64,000 bases of DNA from Telmatactis stephensoni (lineage: Eukaryota > Cnidaria > Anthozoa > Actiniaria > Isophelliidae): the NCBI GenBank assembly GCA_029948255.1, contig JALIZF010001828.1:1-64000 (forward strand). The letters are read 5' to 3'. This document shows, piece by piece, positions 47,702 to 58,440 of the stretch (position 1 is its first letter; each line of letters begins with the position of its first letter). The notes under the pieces are model-generated. The model was not told where the DNA came from and searched no databases. It saw only the letters and a program-made list of their open reading frames with translations. The translations under genes and the position numbers were made by a program.

Positions 47702-48886
47702 TTATGCATCTGACAACACTGATTTTGCATAAGTGGAAACACTAGCTATAGGCTTTTTATAATATCGAGCAAAGCAGCATTCAGATGACCATCCTGCAAT
47801 CTTCAAGATGTCATCTAGATTAGCAGACGCCCTACTGGCTGCTGAAGTAGAAGCTGCCCTGGTACTGTGGGGAGAGTAGATAGATATATTGATTCCAGCT
47901 TGAGCCATAACTTCTCGCACCCACCTAGTTATAGTATCTCTACTTACAGGTTTGTAAGGTTTTACATAACTTATAAGTAACTTTGAGTTAGTGTTATCTC
48001 TAAGAGCTTTGGTTCTTGCAATATATTCTCTCAATGTAGTAACAACGCAAATACATGACTTTTCAAAAGGTTCAAGAACAACCCGAGGGTTAGGTAATCC
48101 TGGTTTGCTTTGTTTAACATGGTCTGAAATAACAAAAGTAACTTTGTTCTGAGACTCAAACATGTTTTTAACATCTAACATATGAATAGTCTGGCCCCTC
48201 TGGCCAGTAACTAATAATAATAACATGACAAGCTTGAGGGTAAGCTGTTTCAGAGTTAATGTCTCAACTGGGTGAAGTGTACCCAAGTACTTTAGTACTA
48301 CTTGAACATCCCATATTTCCTTGTACTTTGACCTGGGTGGTCTGGATTGAAAAATCCCCTTGAGTAAGCGTTGAACAAGTGGGTGTTGTCCAACACTCTT
48401 TCCATCAGCTACTGTGACATATGTAGAAATTGCACTTCTTGCAGTGTTAATAGCACTGTATGTAAGTCCCTGTTTGTAAAGCTCAGAGAAGAAATCAAGA
48501 ACCTGTCCTATAGATGGCTGAAAATGATTGACTTTCCTTTCAGCACAAAAAAGTGTCCACTTTTTAAGGTAGCTTGAATATTGTTTTTTGGTACCTTCTC
48601 TCCATGATTGCATGAGTAATCTGGCAGCTGCCTCTGATACTCCCTTTGCTTGATAGTGTTCCCTGACAATGAACATGCCATCATCTGGAGTTTGTTCTTC
48701 AAGGGGTGTTGAGCTCCTGAGTGTGGGAGAGTGAGCAGATCTTTCTGATGTGGGAGCATCAGAGGAGCTGCTACAAGGAGGCTGAGTACTTGGGGCCACC
48801 ACACCTGTGTGGGCCAGACAGGAGCTATCAACAATGCATTTCCTTGTTCCTTCTCTAACTTCTGGAGACATCTGGAGATGAGACAA
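47702..48886 (-). CDS. DIRS tyrosine recombinase (394 aa)
   Basis: A site-specific recombinase that integrates the circular retrotransposon DNA. The N-terminal SAM-like core-binding region includes SWREGTKKQYSSYLKKWTLF and the catalytic half carries VTGQRGQTIHML (first Arg), YSPHSTRAAS (H-x-x-R) and GWSSECCFARYYKKP (Tyr nucleophile). The full R-H-R-Y set is therefore present. A Ser/Pro-rich leader (about residues 25-65) precedes it. The first ATG lies inside the RT frame; translation may use this start on a spliced RNA or frameshifting. Confidence 0.92.
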   Translation of the reverse strand: MSHLQMSPEVREGTRKCIVDSSCLAHTGVVAPSTQPPCSSSSDAPTSERSAHSPTLRSSTPLEEQTPDDGMFIVREHYQAKGVSEAAARLLMQSWREGTKKQYSSYLKKWTLFCAERKVNHFQPSIGQVLDFFSELYKQGLTYSAINTARSAISTYVTVADGKSVGQHPLVQRLLKGIFQSRPPRSKYKEIWDVQVVLKYLGTLHPVETLTLKQLTLKLVMLLLLVTGQRGQTIHMLDVKNMFESQNKVTFVISDHVKQSKPGLPNPRVVLEPFEKSCICVVTTLREYIARTKALRDNTNSKLLISYVKPYKPVSRDTITRWVREVMAQAGINISIYSPHSTRAASTSAASRASANLDDILKIAGWSSECCFARYYKKPIASVSTYAKSVLSDA

Positions 48887-50496
48887 AATGGGGGAAATAT
48901 GTAAACAAACTTATCACCCCAAGAGATAGAGAATGCATCTACATGCATAGCTCCTGGATCTGGTTTCCAGGAGACATACTTTGGCAACTGGTTGTTTAGC
49001 CTTGATGCAAAAAGATCAATCTCTGGAGTTCCAAGTTTGTCAGTAATCTTGGCAAAGATTTCTGGCTTTAAATGCCACTCAGTTCTCACATTAAATACCC
49101 TAGATTGTTTATCAGCTTCCACATTGAGAACACCTGGAAGGTGGCATGCAGTTAACCAGATATTGTTTTGCATGCAGAGCATCCACAGGGATTTTGTAAG
49201 TGAATTACACTCAATGGATTTTGTACCTCCCATTGCATTTATATAGCAAACTGTAGTAGAATTATCACTTTTAATAGCAACATGGTGTCCCTTTAGTAAA
49301 GAGAGGAATGATTTCACCCCAAAGAATACTGCTAGAATTTCAAGTTCATTGATATGCTTTTGTTTCTCTTCAGGGGACCACATACCCTGTGCTGCCTTTC
49401 CATTACACACTGCCCCCCACCCTGTTTTTGAGGCATCTGTTGTCATTTCAATATCTGGGTTGCTAATGGAAACACTCTTATAAGCTCCTGGTAGGTGAGC
49501 AACCCACCAATTCAGATCACTTCTAGAGTCATTTGACAATGTCATGGGTGCTTCAAAGTTTCCATTATTAAGTTTCAAAGCCTTATTCTTATCTATTTCT
49601 ATGTTTCTATAGAACAGGGGCCCATATTGGACTCCTGGCAGAGAAGATACTAATAGCCCAATAATTTGAGCAACCTCTCTTATAGTGGTCAACCTTTTCT
49701 TTAACAGTAGTTGGCAGGCTGAGACTATTTTGTCTGCTTTTTCAGGTGTAAGATATACTCTCATCTGAACAGAATCTAAGATAAAGCCAAGAAAGGACAA
49801 CTTTTGACAAGGTTGCAACACTGACTTTTCAGAATTTATAATGAACCCCAATGACTCAAAGAGCCTCTGTGTGGCCAAAATGTTGTTGGTGCATTCCGCA
49901 ACTGAGGACCCCTGTATATAAGAGTCATCAATATACCCTACATTTAGGTATCCCTGACTACGCAGAGTAGAATACACTGGCTTTAAGAGTTTTGTGAAAT
50001 ATCTCGGTGCTGATGCAAGTCCATTTGGAAGACAAGTATATTGAAAAAGGTTGTTTCTCCAAATGAATCTTAAAAATTTTCTGTGTTCTATTGCTACAGG
50101 CACAGTATAATATGCATCAGTGAGGTCTATGGAACCCATATAACAGTTTTTCTTCATTAATTGTATGGCACATGTTAGGCTCTCCATTTTGAAATGGATG
50201 TACTCTATTGACTCATTGAGTCCTTTCAGATTGAGAATCATTCTATAAGAGCCATTTTTCTTTTTCCTAAGGAAAATGTTAGAAATAAACTGAGTGTCAA
50301 TGGGGATAGCTTTTTCAATTACCCCTTTCTCTAGTAATCGGGTTACTTCACAATCAATTATTTCAGCCTCATTAGGGCTAAATCTCATAGATGGTATAGG
50401 ATAGTTTTGCTTTGGGGTTTCAATAAATTCAAGATGGCAGTGTTGCACCATGTCTAATATTTTCTTGTCTGAGGTAAGGTTTGTCCAAGCTGACAA
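48508..50496 (-). CDS. DIRS reverse transcriptase-RNase H (662 aa)
   Basis: Copies element RNA into DNA. RT motifs in order: IFLRKKKNGSYRMILNLKGL, then GSIDLTDAYYTVPV (motif A Asp), then LPNGLASAPRYFTK (motif B) and NVGYIDDSYIQGSS (YIDD active site). RNase H follows with EMTTDASKTGWGA, INELEILAV and IKSDNSTT, then VEADKQSR, keeping the D-E-D-D set. The C-terminal section (PEIDLFASRLNNQLPKYVSW, IAPVWPTQVWWP) is typical of DIRS pol. No stop or frameshift. The last roughly 125 codons overlap the recombinase frame and may be read-through sequence. Confidence 0.92.
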   Translation of the reverse strand: MSAWTNLTSDKKILDMVQHCHLEFIETPKQNYPIPSMRFSPNEAEIIDCEVTRLLEKGVIEKAIPIDTQFISNIFLRKKKNGSYRMILNLKGLNESIEYIHFKMESLTCAIQLMKKNCYMGSIDLTDAYYTVPVAIEHRKFLRFIWRNNLFQYTCLPNGLASAPRYFTKLLKPVYSTLRSQGYLNVGYIDDSYIQGSSVAECTNNILATQRLFESLGFIINSEKSVLQPCQKLSFLGFILDSVQMRVYLTPEKADKIVSACQLLLKKRLTTIREVAQIIGLLVSSLPGVQYGPLFYRNIEIDKNKALKLNNGNFEAPMTLSNDSRSDLNWWVAHLPGAYKSVSISNPDIEMTTDASKTGWGAVCNGKAAQGMWSPEEKQKHINELEILAVFFGVKSFLSLLKGHHVAIKSDNSTTVCYINAMGGTKSIECNSLTKSLWMLCMQNNIWLTACHLPGVLNVEADKQSRVFNVRTEWHLKPEIFAKITDKLGTPEIDLFASRLNNQLPKYVSWKPDPGAMHVDAFSISWGDKFVYIFPPFCLISRCLQKLEKEQGNALLIAPVWPTQVWWPQVLSLLVAAPLMLPHQKDLLTLPHSGAQHPLKNKLQMMACSLSGNTIKQREYQRQLPDYSCNHGEKVPKNNIQATLKSGHFFVLKGKSIIFSHL

Positions 50497-50561
50497 ATAA
50501 AATCTTAGCCTGCCAGCAACCTTTAAGTTTCTTACCTCTGGGTTGGTTTCAGTTTGGTTGT

Positions 50562-51884
50562 CTAGTGTTGGTTCTTTTGACCACTTTTCTTCCCCCCTTC
50601 CCTCTTGCTGGGGAAGGGGCGGTTGTAGTTTTTTGATCCTGAGTATTTGTATGGGTATCTCTTCCCATACTTGTCTGAAGCACTGGTATCCCTGGACCTT
50701 TTGTAGCCATCTTTTCGCTCTCTACTAATCTTTGAAGTAATCCGATTGGTGTCGGTTATATCTTTAACAGCTTTGGGTAAATCATCTCCAAATAACTCAG
50801 TAGTTATAGGATTTGATGGGGCACATAAGTAGCGGTAACTAGTGTGAAGCTCTGGTTTCAGGGCTTCTCTACGTCTTATGTTGACTTCTATGTTGGCATT
50901 GGCCAGTAACTGCACACCATCCATAAGGGTGTCCACAATTTTTTCTTTTGGTGGCATTTCTGATTTGTTTAGTACTTCATTGATCACTTGGACCACAGCA
51001 GTTATGCCTTTTACTAGTGCTTTTTGAGCCTTTTGGAGCTTTATGTCTCCTGTCCTTGCCTTCTCTGAGATGTTGTTCCATATCGCTGAATTGACTTTGG
51101 TTTCGGTCAAGATTTCACAGTTTTTTGGCTTGGGGTAGCGTTTCTTAATTTCGTTGAGCTTTTCCTCATTCGTCTTTTCCCCCAAGAGGTTTTTGAGGAT
51201 TTTGGCCAAACCTGCATTAATGTCAGGTCCATCTTGATCAGTAACGTTGTACTGCTTTTCTAGCTGACTAAGTATGGCATTGCTTTCCTCGCTTAAGGAA
51301 GCACCATCGCCATCAGATTTTTGCCTCTTTGGGGCCGGTGGCTCTGTGTCACTGGCACTCTCTTCCTCCGATTCAGAGTCAGAGCTAGACAAATCCTCGT
51401 GTCGACCACCTTGGTACTCGTTTTTGTCTTTAAGTAGTTTTCCTAAGTTAAGGAATCCTTTATTCATGCTAGCCGCCAAGCTGGAAAGCGAGTCTTTAAA
51501 GACTTGAGCGATGTTTTCGCCTGACGTTGAGCTTTCATTCGACGAGCTGCCATGGTTCTCGGCCAGCTTTGGTGACCCTTTTGGCGCGCTTTTTTCCCTT
51601 GTAGATTTTTTCGAGGTCTTTCTTCCTGTAGGAGTTTCGCTGGACTTCTGCCCAGGGTCTTTGCTTTCAGTATCACTTTTGAGTGATTTTGTGGGATCTT
51701 TGGTCCCGTTTGCCTGAGTTTTTGCATTTGGCGTTTTGCCGCCTTTGCCATTGCTGCCATTCATGGTAGCTGTGGACTGTTCTGTTCGTTTTCCTTTGGG
51801 TTCTGGCTGCCATTTGCTCAAAAGACAGCCTCTGCCGTCGTCTTTTTCCTTTGATTTATCTTGCGAGTCTTTAGAACCCGACAT
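50562..51884 (-). CDS. DIRS gag-like protein (440 aa)
   Basis: Frame upstream of pol. The first 200 residues are Ser/Lys/Gln-rich and low complexity (MSGSKDSQDKSKEKDD), with an acidic SSSDSESEEESASDTE run. A helical central part (KILKNLLGEKTNEEKL, QKALVKGITAVVQVINEVLN, KEKIVDTLMDGVQLLANANI) resembles DIRS/Ngaro gag. The tail is basic (KRSRDTSASDKYGKRYPY), suited to nucleic-acid binding. No CCHC knuckle. The start is the first ATG, about 107 bp inside the 5' inverted repeat. Confidence 0.85.
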   Translation of the reverse strand: MSGSKDSQDKSKEKDDGRGCLLSKWQPEPKGKRTEQSTATMNGSNGKGGKTPNAKTQANGTKDPTKSLKSDTESKDPGQKSSETPTGRKTSKKSTREKSAPKGSPKLAENHGSSSNESSTSGENIAQVFKDSLSSLAASMNKGFLNLGKLLKDKNEYQGGRHEDLSSSDSESEEESASDTEPPAPKRQKSDGDGASLSEESNAILSQLEKQYNVTDQDGPDINAGLAKILKNLLGEKTNEEKLNEIKKRYPKPKNCEILTETKVNSAIWNNISEKARTGDIKLQKAQKALVKGITAVVQVINEVLNKSEMPPKEKIVDTLMDGVQLLANANIEVNIRRREALKPELHTSYRYLCAPSNPITTELFGDDLPKAVKDITDTNRITSKISRERKDGYKRSRDTSASDKYGKRYPYKYSGSKNYNRPFPSKREGGKKSGQKNQH

Positions 51885-51990
51885 TGGTATGATTTAGACG
51901 GATTTTCGGGCAATTTTCCTTTGTTCAAATACATGAACAACTTCACTGACCGGCGACAGACGTTGCACTGATTGGCGCATGCGCTTGCTA

Positions 51991-52027
51991 TCTCATGGGA
52001 TCTCTCAGCACGGTAACGAGGTAGAAT
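51991..52027. repeat. DIRS inverted terminal repeat, 5' side
   Basis: Exact partner of 47532-47568. The adjacent tagcaagcgcatgcgccaat (minus-strand sense) recurs in plus sense near 47357-47390. Confidence 0.85.
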
Positions 52028-52388
52028 CATAATAAAAACACGGATTTTCGTGACAAGTTTGAGCGAAGTCGCGACAAAAGCTTCACTCATGACTGCCAAT
52101 TCGAATTAAAAACAACAGCTATTTGTTAAGTATTTACAAATATTTTCACATAATATTATACCATGGATTGTTCATTTGTCGTGTAAATAAACATTGAGCA
52201 ATCCATTTAGTTTTTCTGCAAGCAATCTTCTACGAGAAAGTGGGTTCACTTTGATGTCACCTCACTCCTCAACGAGAACGGTGACCCCCCTTTTTATTTG
52301 CTCTTTCAACTTCTATGATGACATTATCTCACAATGCGAAGTATGAAGGAAAAAACATGGTAAACCTTTTTCCCGCGAACGTCCTTAA

Positions 52389-52900
52389 GGACGTTAGCGG
52401 ACATTGTTTACGTGCTCTTTTACTGCCCACGCTATCGCGCCCTACCTCAATAAATCCAAGATGGCGGCCAAACATCTATTTTTTCATTGCGTTCTTTATT
52501 TTTCTATTTTTGAAATGGAAATTACTTTTAAAACGGGAAAAAAATTATGAAGAAAAAGAATTTGACTGAGGAAAAATCGTTCTGGATGAAAAACTGAAGA
52601 AAAAACGGATGGAAAAATTCTACTGGACCCAGTCCCCTCTCGGCTTCGATCGGTATTCAAGATTGCGGCCATATTTTCAAACAGTACGGCTTACTCGGAA
52701 ACGAATACGGTGGCCCTCCCTACTTTTTTCTCCTTTAAACAGAGTGCTTCCAAACATCTATAACATATGTAAAATATGTAAACATATGCTTGAGTCGATC
52801 ATGTTTGACGAGATCAATCGATGACAAATTGTATGTTTTTATTTCTATATTCTTGAATATTATATTCTGAATGATCACGCACCTTTAAGGACGGTGAACG
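52389..52900. mobile_element. Second, truncated copy of the TTAA transposon
   Basis: Starts immediately at the shared TTAA with ggacgttagcggacattg and repeats the left portion of the first copy (tccaagatggcggcc, ctactggaccca, gaaacgaatacggtgg) with about 15% divergence by eye. The right terminus is not clean (tttaaggacggtgaacgttc near 52886). Confidence 0.65.
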
Positions 52901-52912
52901 TTCGTGGGCAAA

Positions 52913-53075
52913 CAAACCCTTTTGTTACAGAACAAATACGCGAACTTATGAAAACTCGTCACTTCTCTCAAAAGCTAGCACGACGGAGTAAAGATGCCCT
53001 TGCTTGGCGACTTAATTGTGTTAGATTGTACAAGTCAATAAAATCCAATAGGGCAGCACAATCAGGACTTTGATT
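52913..53075 (+). pseudogene. Non-LTR retrotransposon fragment (pre-RT region)
   Basis: Plus-strand frame reads NPFVTEQIRELMKTRHFSQK then DALAWRLNCVRLYKSIKSN, the conserved segment just upstream of the RT domain in LINE pol. It ends at a stop and no RT motifs follow directly. Confidence 0.65.
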
Positions 53076-53424
53076 CTAACCCTTTCTCGTGTTCTCCCAA
53101 CACTCCCGCGTGTTTCTAACAGAGCATAGAAACTAGGAATATATCTTCTAATGCTTAATTCAGGCATTAGGTAACCTAGTTACAGTGAGGTATTAAAAAG
53201 TTGGAAATTTGGGAGTGCTTTTTATCAAAACTGGCCCAAAATAAGGCATGTACGTTGCCATGGAAACCAAAGGCTTCCACACCTAATCATATGGGTATTT
53301 CTTCTTAGGTAGGTATAGGGAAACTGTATGCAGAGTTTCAAGAAAATCTAATTTTTGGAATGGCCGCCCATTTCAAAAAATGTTTGATATTTACAGTCAT
53401 TTACACTTAAATCTCAAGTTTGCG

Positions 53425-53640
53425 CTGCGTTTGCTCTCACAGCAAAATCAAAGGCAAATTCAATATTTACTTGACATTTACTACCGTTACAAACATTGCC
53501 AAATTTGCAAATTTGCTGTTTCATTTGCTCTTACAGCAAACTCGAAATCAAACTTCATATTTACTACACATTTGCTACCGTGGCAAACATTGCCAAACTT
53601 GCAAATTTGCTATAGATTTGCTACAGTGTTTACTACTTAG
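53425..53640. repeat. Two tandem units of about 95 bp
   Basis: tttgctctcacagcaaa at 53431 and tttgctcttacagcaaa at 53525 start similar blocks containing caaacattgccaaatttgca. A partial third unit follows. Confidence 0.65.
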
Positions 53641-53805
53641 GTGAGAGCGGTATTCACCAACTGCCCTGGTGCAGTAAATATAAATCCAAACACAAAGTTT
53701 GCATTTGAGCAAATGTGTAAAAATACGAGCAAATACGGTATTTACTATACAGTTTTGCATCAGCTTTACTCATGCTGTAAATCCATTTTTTCGTCCAGTG
53801 TTTGT

Positions 53806-53853
53806 TTGTTTGTTTGTTTTGTTTTTGTTTTTGTTGTTGTTGTTGTTGTTGCG
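53806..53853. repeat. (TTTG)n and (TTG)n microsatellite
   Basis: Short compound array ending in about eight TTG triplets. Confidence 0.85.
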
Positions 53854-54958
53854 TTCAGTCGAAAATCGCAGTTATGTTCTTAACACGCATGCGCGAACTT
53901 ATCTAGCATTCGCGTGAGTTATCTGGTAATGGCGGAGAAAGCAAAGCTTCAGCGACTGAAAGCAAGGACAAATACTATCGATAATACGCTCAAAGCACAT
54001 ACAAAATATGCGTTCGTGGTAGGCCCCCACTAAAAGATGGCGAGCTTTCGACGTCCGCGAATTGTACGAGCTATCAATTTATGAGCGAACATTTATGAGT
54101 AAACCTTTCATCGAGAATCATGCTACATCAAAGCTATCTATGAGTGATTGTACCGATAATGTATCAAAACTATATAATACTGAACTAAATAACCATCTAT
54201 GTAAGCATTACAAGCCATTCATCAATATTGAAGTACACAGAGATCCCGACACTTTGTTTTTGACGAGAAGGGATTGTTGTCGGTTCTTAAGTGTCTTAAG
54301 TGAACGTACGTTGAGATGGGCAATATTTATATTTCGGTTATTAGCTGTATTTGTATTATTCCTTGTGGGTCCAGGCCGATTGAGTTATACACAAGGCTGC
54401 CTATTTACAAAAGATGGAATGTCGAACAAGAATTGGAATAATACGTGCACGAGCGTCTGTGTCTTCTTGCGTTTGGGAGGTCTGGAAAGGAGGCTTATTA
54501 ACATATCTAATGAAGTGTAAAAGCTTTTCCATAGGTCTGAGACTCTATTTCTGGAAGATTCCTCGTCTAAAAGAGAATTTTTGGACTTAAGAACACTTAA
54601 TTCACTTCCAGCTATTTTATGGCATTTAGATTGGCGTAAATCAAGAACCAAAGCTGTAAACAGGAGGTAAATGTCCGTGGCCTTTCGGCTTTATTGTTCA
54701 TAGGTCATTTCAATGTAACGTTGAATTAAACGTCTCAGATGAAACGTTGAATTATCACGAATTTAAGTCTGGCGAAAGCTGTTGAAAAACACTATACAAT
54801 CTACACACCCCTCATCAGGATTATTCTTTTGGAAATATACGCACACTTCATAATTCACTTATATTCAGTAATATAGAAAAAAAGAGAGAAAAGTAAAATA
54901 AAAGAATTGTTTGAAAGGCCTAATACGAATACTTGAACGTTCATTTAAGGTGGCTCGA
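53854..54958. other. Mixed region with a probable LINE fragment and a possible first exon
   Basis: At 53929 a plus-strand ATG opens MAEKAKLQRLKARTN..., which reaches a possible donor (GTG|GTAGGC) near 54010. At 54120-54300 the plus frame reads DNVSKLYNTELNNHLCKHYK and LTRRDCCRFLSVLSE, reminiscent of the LINE pol region before the RT; the frame then loses similarity. Neither is supported well enough for a gene call. Confidence 0.35.
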
Positions 54959-55703
54959 TATATTTCTTTATTGACAATGCTTCCATTTTTCGATTCACTT
55001 CACGAATTGAGCAACTTACTCTTGACCAACCAAAACAGATTTTACACCAGTTATTGGACTTGAATCAAAGTTTTGATTTTTGTCTATTTCACTTCTATTT
55101 GTGTTTCCATAGGGATGGTAAACAAAGATCAGGCTGAAATCAATTTTTCTAAAATATCTCTCAAACTCGAGCAGCTCTAGCCAAGGTACTACATGGGCAA
55201 TAAATTACAAAAAGGCAAAGAAATTAAGATACAATTCAAAAAAATATATATAGCCGTTTTTGGATAAATTTACCCTGCGAGCAGAGTCCCCCTTTACCTT
55301 TTTACCTTTTTTTTACCTTTACCTTCTTCTTCTTCTTTACTCTGCTCGCAGGGTAGGATAAATTACAAACAATTCAACAAATGAAATTTATTTATTAGCC
55401 TATTAAGTGATAAGCTTACTCTAGTTCAATCACAACAATTTTCCTGTCAGTAGATAAACTGACTTCAAGGTTTCAGTGCAATTGGTGTTACCATGGCAAC
55501 GACACAAAAATATGGCCGAAATCAGTTTTTCTGAAATATCTCTTGATTTCAAAAAATCCCAAATACTATATAGCAAAGAACATACCAAGGCTAAGTAGAT
55601 AACATAAATTTAAAACTCTTTGATTGAAGAGATTTGGAATAAAGGACCGGAAATTGGCAAATTCGCATTATTTATGTTTTCGCGAATTATTCAAAAAACG
55701 GCT

Positions 55704-55734
<31 letters not shown>

Positions 55735-55966
55735 GAATTGTACGTTTATTTCTTTGCCTTAGTGTGCAGTTTGTTGCCCATATAGTTCCTTGTCTAGAGC
55801 TCCTCGATTTCGAAAGATATTTAAGAAAAATTAATTTCAGACATCTTTGTTTACTATCGCTATGGCAACACACAAACAAACCGCTTTGGTTGGTCAAGAG
55901 TAAGTTGCTCAATTCGTGGAATGAAAAACGGAAGCTTGGTCAATAAAAAAACTATTTCGAGCCACC
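54959..55966. mobile_element. TTAA-flanked DNA transposon with about 85-bp TIRs
   Basis: Termini ggtggctcgatatatttctt and its partner ending tcgagccacc, flanked by TTAA on both sides (54955-54958, 55967-55970). The arms share cgaattgagcaacttactct. Interior contains a poly-T run (55708-55733) and an inverted pair of ctctgctcgcagggta motifs (55280, 55345). Non-autonomous. Confidence 0.8.
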
Positions 55967-55970
55967 TTAA

Positions 55971-57289
55971 AGTAATCAACACAGATTTAAAGTAACTAGA
56001 CGCAAATTTTGCGTTCACTCGGGCTTGATGGGAGAGGCACCTTTACTGCTGTTTATACACAGGCGAGCTTTTCGTGGCAACCAGCAGCTCTTTTGCTTTG
56101 ATTTGAACAACTTGTGTTCATTTAAAACATAAGCAGGTTGCCAGTTTAATTCATCTGTGTTATGGAATAGAAAATGTTTTTACAGCTGCGCTCCCCGGAA
56201 TTTCTTCATATAATCTCTTTTGAAAACCACATGTTCTTGACTCAGCGACTCAACTGTTCATGCACAAGTAGCTCCAGAACACATTGAGCTATAGACACAA
56301 GTGTTGCATTCACTCCAGGCTACCAGCATAGGAGCTTCTTTGCTGGTAACCCAAGTAAATGCAACACCTTGGATTGGCAAGCTGTCATCAAAAGTTTTGT
56401 TAGTACAATTTGAGCCAAAACAGAGCAGACAACTGCTCCTGAGATATTTATCAATGAGATGAAAAATCCTTTAGTTGCTTGTTTGCCTATTGAGTTGTAG
56501 CATTTTAAAATAAGAATACAATCTAAGTGATTTTCCTTTGCCGTGAAAGAAAAATCACTATTTTGGTCTGCATTAATTGTTAAAAAGAACAAAAGAGTCA
56601 GAGAGTTTACTACTGATATTTATTAGTTAGCCTATTCTTTCATGGTGGAGGAAAACCACTGTATTGCCTAAGCACTAATTGGGGAACAATATTCTAATAT
56701 TCTAGACATACAAATCTCAGCTCTCTTTTTCTTTTTCTGAGGTGGGAAAACTGCATAATGCAGAGAAAAGCACTCAAAGCAAGGCAGTAAAAAAAACAAC
56801 CACCATTTAAGGTTTCTCATTAAGTGGTTCATTGCACCACACTTCATTTTATACATATTGTTTATTAAAGACATGATATCATGACCTGGCTTACTGATAC
56901 TAGTTGTGTGGTTGTCTTGTGTAACTTATTTGTGTAGTAATACAGTTAGACAAGGCGCATTTTCGAAAAATCAGATACCTGGAGACATTTTAAAGTAGAG
57001 GCTGGTAACATAACTATTGTAAACCGATTTTTCATGCTAAATCCGAATATGACTGTTACCAAGACGTATTCTGCAATCTTATTCGTGTAAATGACGTATT
57101 TTGTGACTTGCTACAATCATTTCATACTAACGGCTTTTTCATGTAATTCCAAAAGTTCCTAAACTTCCAAACAATTACCATAGCTGGAAAGAGCACATCA
57201 AAATCAGTAAAACTGTGAAGTTTGAAGGATATCAGTTGAAAAATCAAGGAGATACGAATTTTCAAAAAACGAAATTTTGTATGAAAATA
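55971..57289. other. Region without a recognised gene
   Basis: A small hairpin (56301-56367, gtgttgcattcact / agtaaatgcaacac with ctaccagca / tgctggta) lies beside a 90-codon minus-strand frame (56320-56592) that has no recognised domain. The rest shows no exon or repeat that I could define. Confidence 0.4.
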
Positions 57290-58440
57290 CTTACAGTTAT
57301 GCAAGAGATACACAAGAGAACACAAGGTTCCATTCTGGGGCCTACATTGTTTAATATTTTCATGAACGACATTGCTTATGCAATCAAACGATGTAAAGTA
57401 ATTAACTATGCAGATGATACTAACATTCATTATTCCAACGAAACGTAGCCGAAGTGGAGAATAATTCTAAACATTGATCTTCAGAATGCAACATCCTGGT
57501 TTATTCAGAATGGAATGAAACCGAATCTAGATAAATACCAGGCCATGGTACTTGGAAGTACAGAAGAAAAATCAGTGCACTTCAGAACATCGGATATTGA
57601 CATAAAAACAACAGATAAACTGAACCTCTTGGGAGTTGTGATTGACAACAAGCTTAAATTTAACGATCATATTTCAAATATATGCCGTAAAGTAAGGCCC
57701 AGTTCAGACGTCGAAGTTTTGCCGCTTCGAATTCAATACTTGCACTTTGTAGATGAGAAGTTAAGTGCGGCTTCTGAACCAAATTAATTTGACAAATTTG
57801 ATTCAAACTGAATTTTTCAATTTAATACTTAATCAAATCTGTCAAATACAATAGGTTCAGACGCCACACTTCTCATCTACAAAATGCAACTATTAGATTC
57901 GACACGGCAAAACTTCGACGTCTGAACTTGGCCTAAGTTGTCAAATAAACGCTCTTAATAGACTTAAGAATATTCTTCCACTCAAGACAAAAGAATCCTT
58001 ATATCGCTCATTTATACTACCCTATTTCTATTACTGTGGCCAAGTCTGGCACCACTGTGGAAAGAGAAACACCGCTAAAATGGAAAAGGTCAATGAAAGG
58101 CCGCTAAGGTATGTCTATAGAGACAAACATGCTTCATATCAAGATCTTTTACAAAGAATAAAGCTACCTTCCTTAGAATCCCGTGGAATAAATAAATAAC
58201 TAAATAAATAACTGCTTAATGAATAAAGCTCCAGCTGCAGTCAAGGACCTTATCTCCCTACGATCCTCCAAGTATAATCTTAGAGGGGACTGCATCTTAC
58301 CTCTACCCGACGTGAAGACCACCACATATGGTCTTGGAAATACTTTGCTGCAAAGAAATGGAACGAACTGGCCAATGACATTATTAGAATCAATGTTGGC
58401 AGCAAAGAGATAATATTAAGAAAATTTGATCGATAACAAA
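57290..58440 (+). pseudogene. Dead non-LTR retrotransposon reverse transcriptase (3' part)
   Basis: Plus-strand LINE pol remnant. Motif B region reads TQGSILGPTLFNIFMNDIAY, then VINYADDTNIHYS (YADD active site), then a stop at 57447. A downstream frame gives KPNLDKYQAMVLGS and KLNLLGVVIDNKLKFNDHIS (thumb), interrupted by the MITE at 57696-57933, then NRLKNILPLKTKESLYRSF and KMEKVNERPLRYVYRDKHAS, and a C-terminal LRSSKYNLRGDCILPLPDVK. Several frame breaks; the 5' part is missing. CR1/Jockey-type by appearance. Confidence 0.85.
57696..57933. mobile_element. Harbinger-like MITE inserted in the RT pseudogene
   Basis: Terminal repeats ggcccagttcagacgtcgaa and ttcgacgtctgaacttggcc, flanked by TAA (57693-57695, 57934-57936). 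Removing it restores the RT text across the junction (ICRKV / VVKQINALNRLK). Confidence 0.88.

Larger units (their letters stand above)
47271..52027 (-). mobile_element. DIRS-type tyrosine-recombinase retrotransposon, apparently intact
   Basis: Three long minus-strand frames in the order gag, RT-RNase H, tyrosine recombinase, enclosed by perfect 37-bp inverted repeats. Recombinase in place of a DDE integrase, inverted termini and no target duplication define DIRS-like elements, which integrate through a circular DNA intermediate. All catalytic motifs are present and the frames are unbroken, implying recent insertion. The RT and recombinase frames overlap by about 380 bp in different frames. 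Confidence 0.9.
46867..52384. mobile_element. TTAA-flanked DNA transposon split by the DIRS element
   Basis: Termini ggacgttcgcggg and cccgcgaacgtcc, flanked by TTAA (46863-46866, 52385-52388), as expected for Kolobok or piggyBac-like elements. Left part 46867 to about 47270 carries tccaagatggcggcc twice; the remainder resumes after the DIRS insertion near 52028. No transposase frame seen, so non-autonomous. Confidence 0.7.

Noticed and set aside
48371..51717. Plus-strand frames across the retrotransposon
   Set aside because: Antisense shadows of gag, pol and recombinase.
54062..54520. 152-codon plus-strand membrane protein
   Set aside because: The first third resembles a decayed LINE pre-RT region; the hydrophobic stretch after it has no supporting context.
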